From IMG/VR virus record IMGVR_UViG_3300021602_000611, positions 1-32,188 of that record: a stretch of 32,188 nt of DNA. The stretch is one strand, 5' to 3'. A program made the position numbers and the translations under genes. Shown here in pieces: positions 31,177 to 32,188 of this stretch. The notes below the pieces were generated by a model, which had not been told where the DNA came from, did no database searches, and saw only the letters and a program-made list of their open reading frames with translations. Source of the DNA: a virus. Each line of letters begins with the position of its first letter. Positions within the stretch are counted from its first letter, which is position 1.

Positions 31177-31205
31177 TTGACGCAAAAATTTAATCGTGTT
31201 AAGTT
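31177..31205 (+). promoter_or_regulatory. possible integrase promoter
   Basis: TTGACG (31177-31182), a 17-base spacer and TAAGTT (31200-31205), about 35 bases upstream of the integrase ATG. The 31083-31240 intergenic region also has repeated TTTACAAC and ACACTAA half-motifs that could be repressor sites. Confidence 0.5.
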
Positions 31206-31240
31206 TCTCCCCTCAACCAGCAATAAGGAGGAATTGACAC

Positions 31241-32188
31241 ATGAGCATCAACGGTGTAGCATTATCAACCTTCCACAACTTACCTATCATTATTGGAAGG
31301 GGGGAAAGTTCTGGTTACATCGTGAAAAGAGAATCAGTGTTACGTGGTTGGGAGGATTTTTGTTTGTTCTTCAAAGGAAACAAAATGGTTTCCGTTAAAA
31401 AGAAAAAGAACCTGATCAATTTGTTTTTTAATTGGTTGGATGAAAGAGAGATACCAATTGAGAAAGTTGGAAAGGCTCATATAAGGGATTACTTCGTTTG
31501 GGTTGGGAAGTCAGGAAAGACGCCGGCCCATCTTCAAAATTTAAGTAAGGCAGTCAGATCTTTGTTTTCCTACTTGAATGAATACGAGATTAACCTGTTT
31601 CCATATACAGCAATAAAAAGATATAACATAGTCCAGGCAATTTGGCGGATTCCGAACCAAGAGGAGTTCGAGCGATTCAGGAAAGAACCAGACACGTCAA
31701 CATTTATCGGGATACGAGACAGGGCAATGATTGAAGTGTTACACGCTACTGGAATGAGGATTGGGGAACTGTGCAAGATGGAAAAAGACATGATAAACTT
31801 TGACCTATACCCAGCTGAAATAACGATAATGGGAAAAGGCGATAAAGTGCGGACTTGCTTAGCGGATAAAGAGGCTATTTACTGGTTGCAACTTTACTTG
31901 AGCAAAAGCAAGGATAAAGGGAAAAGAGTTTTCACAATTACCGAGAAGGCAGTGAGGGCACGGTTCAGGCTTCACAGTGAGAACTCAGGCGTTAAGATTA
32001 ACCCACACCTACTACGTCATATGTTCGCTACTAATATGTTAAGCAACGGTGGAGACCTAAGACTCGTACAAGAACACCTAGGGCATGCATCAGTTAAGAC
32101 AACTGAGATATACACAACCGTTACAGCATCGAGAAAAAAAGAGGGTTACGAGAAATATCACGGGTTTCAAAAAAAGCCCTTGCAATAA
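31241..32188 (+). CDS. int: tyrosine recombinase (phage integrase)
   Basis: A 315-residue protein with an N-terminal SAM-like core-binding part (about 28-125; NLFFNW-type helices) and a C-terminal catalytic domain. The catalytic set is complete: R173 in ATGMRIGEL, K199 in IMGKGDKVR, H256/R259 in HLLRHMFAT, H282 in LGHASVKTT and nucleophile Y291 in EIYTTV. Length and pattern are close to XerC/D-type recombinases. SD AAGGAGG lies nine bases upstream. It should integrate and excise the phage at an attachment site, which is not visible in the window. It ends at the last base, so anything downstream, including an att site, is outside. Confidence 0.93.
   Translation: MSINGVALSTFHNLPIIIGRGESSGYIVKRESVLRGWEDFCLFFKGNKMVSVKKKKNLINLFFNWLDEREIPIEKVGKAHIRDYFVWVGKSGKTPAHLQNLSKAVRSLFSYLNEYEINLFPYTAIKRYNIVQAIWRIPNQEEFERFRKEPDTSTFIGIRDRAMIEVLHATGMRIGELCKMEKDMINFDLYPAEITIMGKGDKVRTCLADKEAIYWLQLYLSKSKDKGKRVFTITEKAVRARFRLHSENSGVKINPHLLRHMFATNMLSNGGDLRLVQEHLGHASVKTTEIYTTVTASRKKEGYEKYHGFQKKPLQ

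Noticed and set aside
31177-31398. A 73-codon frame upstream of and overlapping the integrase
   Set aside because: It has a TTG start without SD, overlaps the integrase by about 160 bases and encodes no recognisable domain.
1-32188. tRNA genes, CRISPR arrays or insertion sequences
   Set aside because: I saw no cloverleaf-like sequence with a T-loop, no regularly spaced repeats and no transposase gene. A tRNAscan or repeat finder was not available to me.
1-32188. Stop-codon reassignment
   Set aside because: TAA, TAG and TGA all end well-defined genes at expected lengths, and no essential gene is interrupted.

Overview
The window is most of a temperate, siphovirus-type (long non-contractile tail) double-stranded DNA phage or prophage. 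The evidence is a complete late gene order: terminase, portal, head morphogenesis, scaffold, capsid, connectors, tail tube, frameshifted tail chaperone, tape measure, Dit, fibres and hub, then lysis. It is followed by a lysogeny/accessory block and a tyrosine integrase. TAA, TAG and TGA all work as stops, starts carry AGGAGG-type Shine-Dalgarno (SD) sequences, and several promoters match the sigma70 consensus, so the host uses the standard bacterial code. The sequence alone does not identify the host. The first gene is cut by the left edge; the last gene ends exactly at the right edge.

Layout. 1-5370: replication/early operon, with a DnaB-like helicase, a DUF1064 PD-(D/E)XK nuclease, a PLD-like protein and many tightly overlapping small genes. 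5372-10359: small and large terminase, SPP1-type portal, Mu F-like protein, HK97 gp10-like protein. 10360-10633: a gene-free, highly structured RNA-like segment ending in a strong intrinsic terminator. 10634-16180: scaffold, major capsid protein, connectors, tail tube, and the tail chaperone pair G/GT made by a -1 frameshift on A AAA AAG. 16182-24456: tape measure, Dit, fibre, LamG lectin, two small proteins, and a hub fused to an S74 self-cleaving chaperone. 24453-26832: lysis cassette with a 41-residue exported peptide, a holin, an XhlA-like protein and a two-protease-domain putative endolysin, then a terminator.

26974-30195 is an accessory block with short promoter-driven genes, a ribbon-helix-helix regulator, a signal-anchored GH24 lysozyme, and two tandem minus-strand cassettes. 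Each cassette has the same leader, a different payload gene and a fragment of an XRE repressor C-terminus. 31082-30199 (minus strand) is an XRE repressor operon with two small coiled-coil/membrane genes. 31241-32188 is the integrase.

The observations most worth following are: (1) the 170-base RNA-like element before the scaffold gene, in which the terminator 5' arm is complementary over 25 positions to an upstream segment, giving an attenuator or pseudoknot architecture; (2) the tandem leader-payload-xre-tail cassettes; (3) the divergent promoter pair whose two -10 boxes lie in a perfect inverted repeat; and (4) the tandem papain-like plus C39-like lysis protein with an internal in-frame start.
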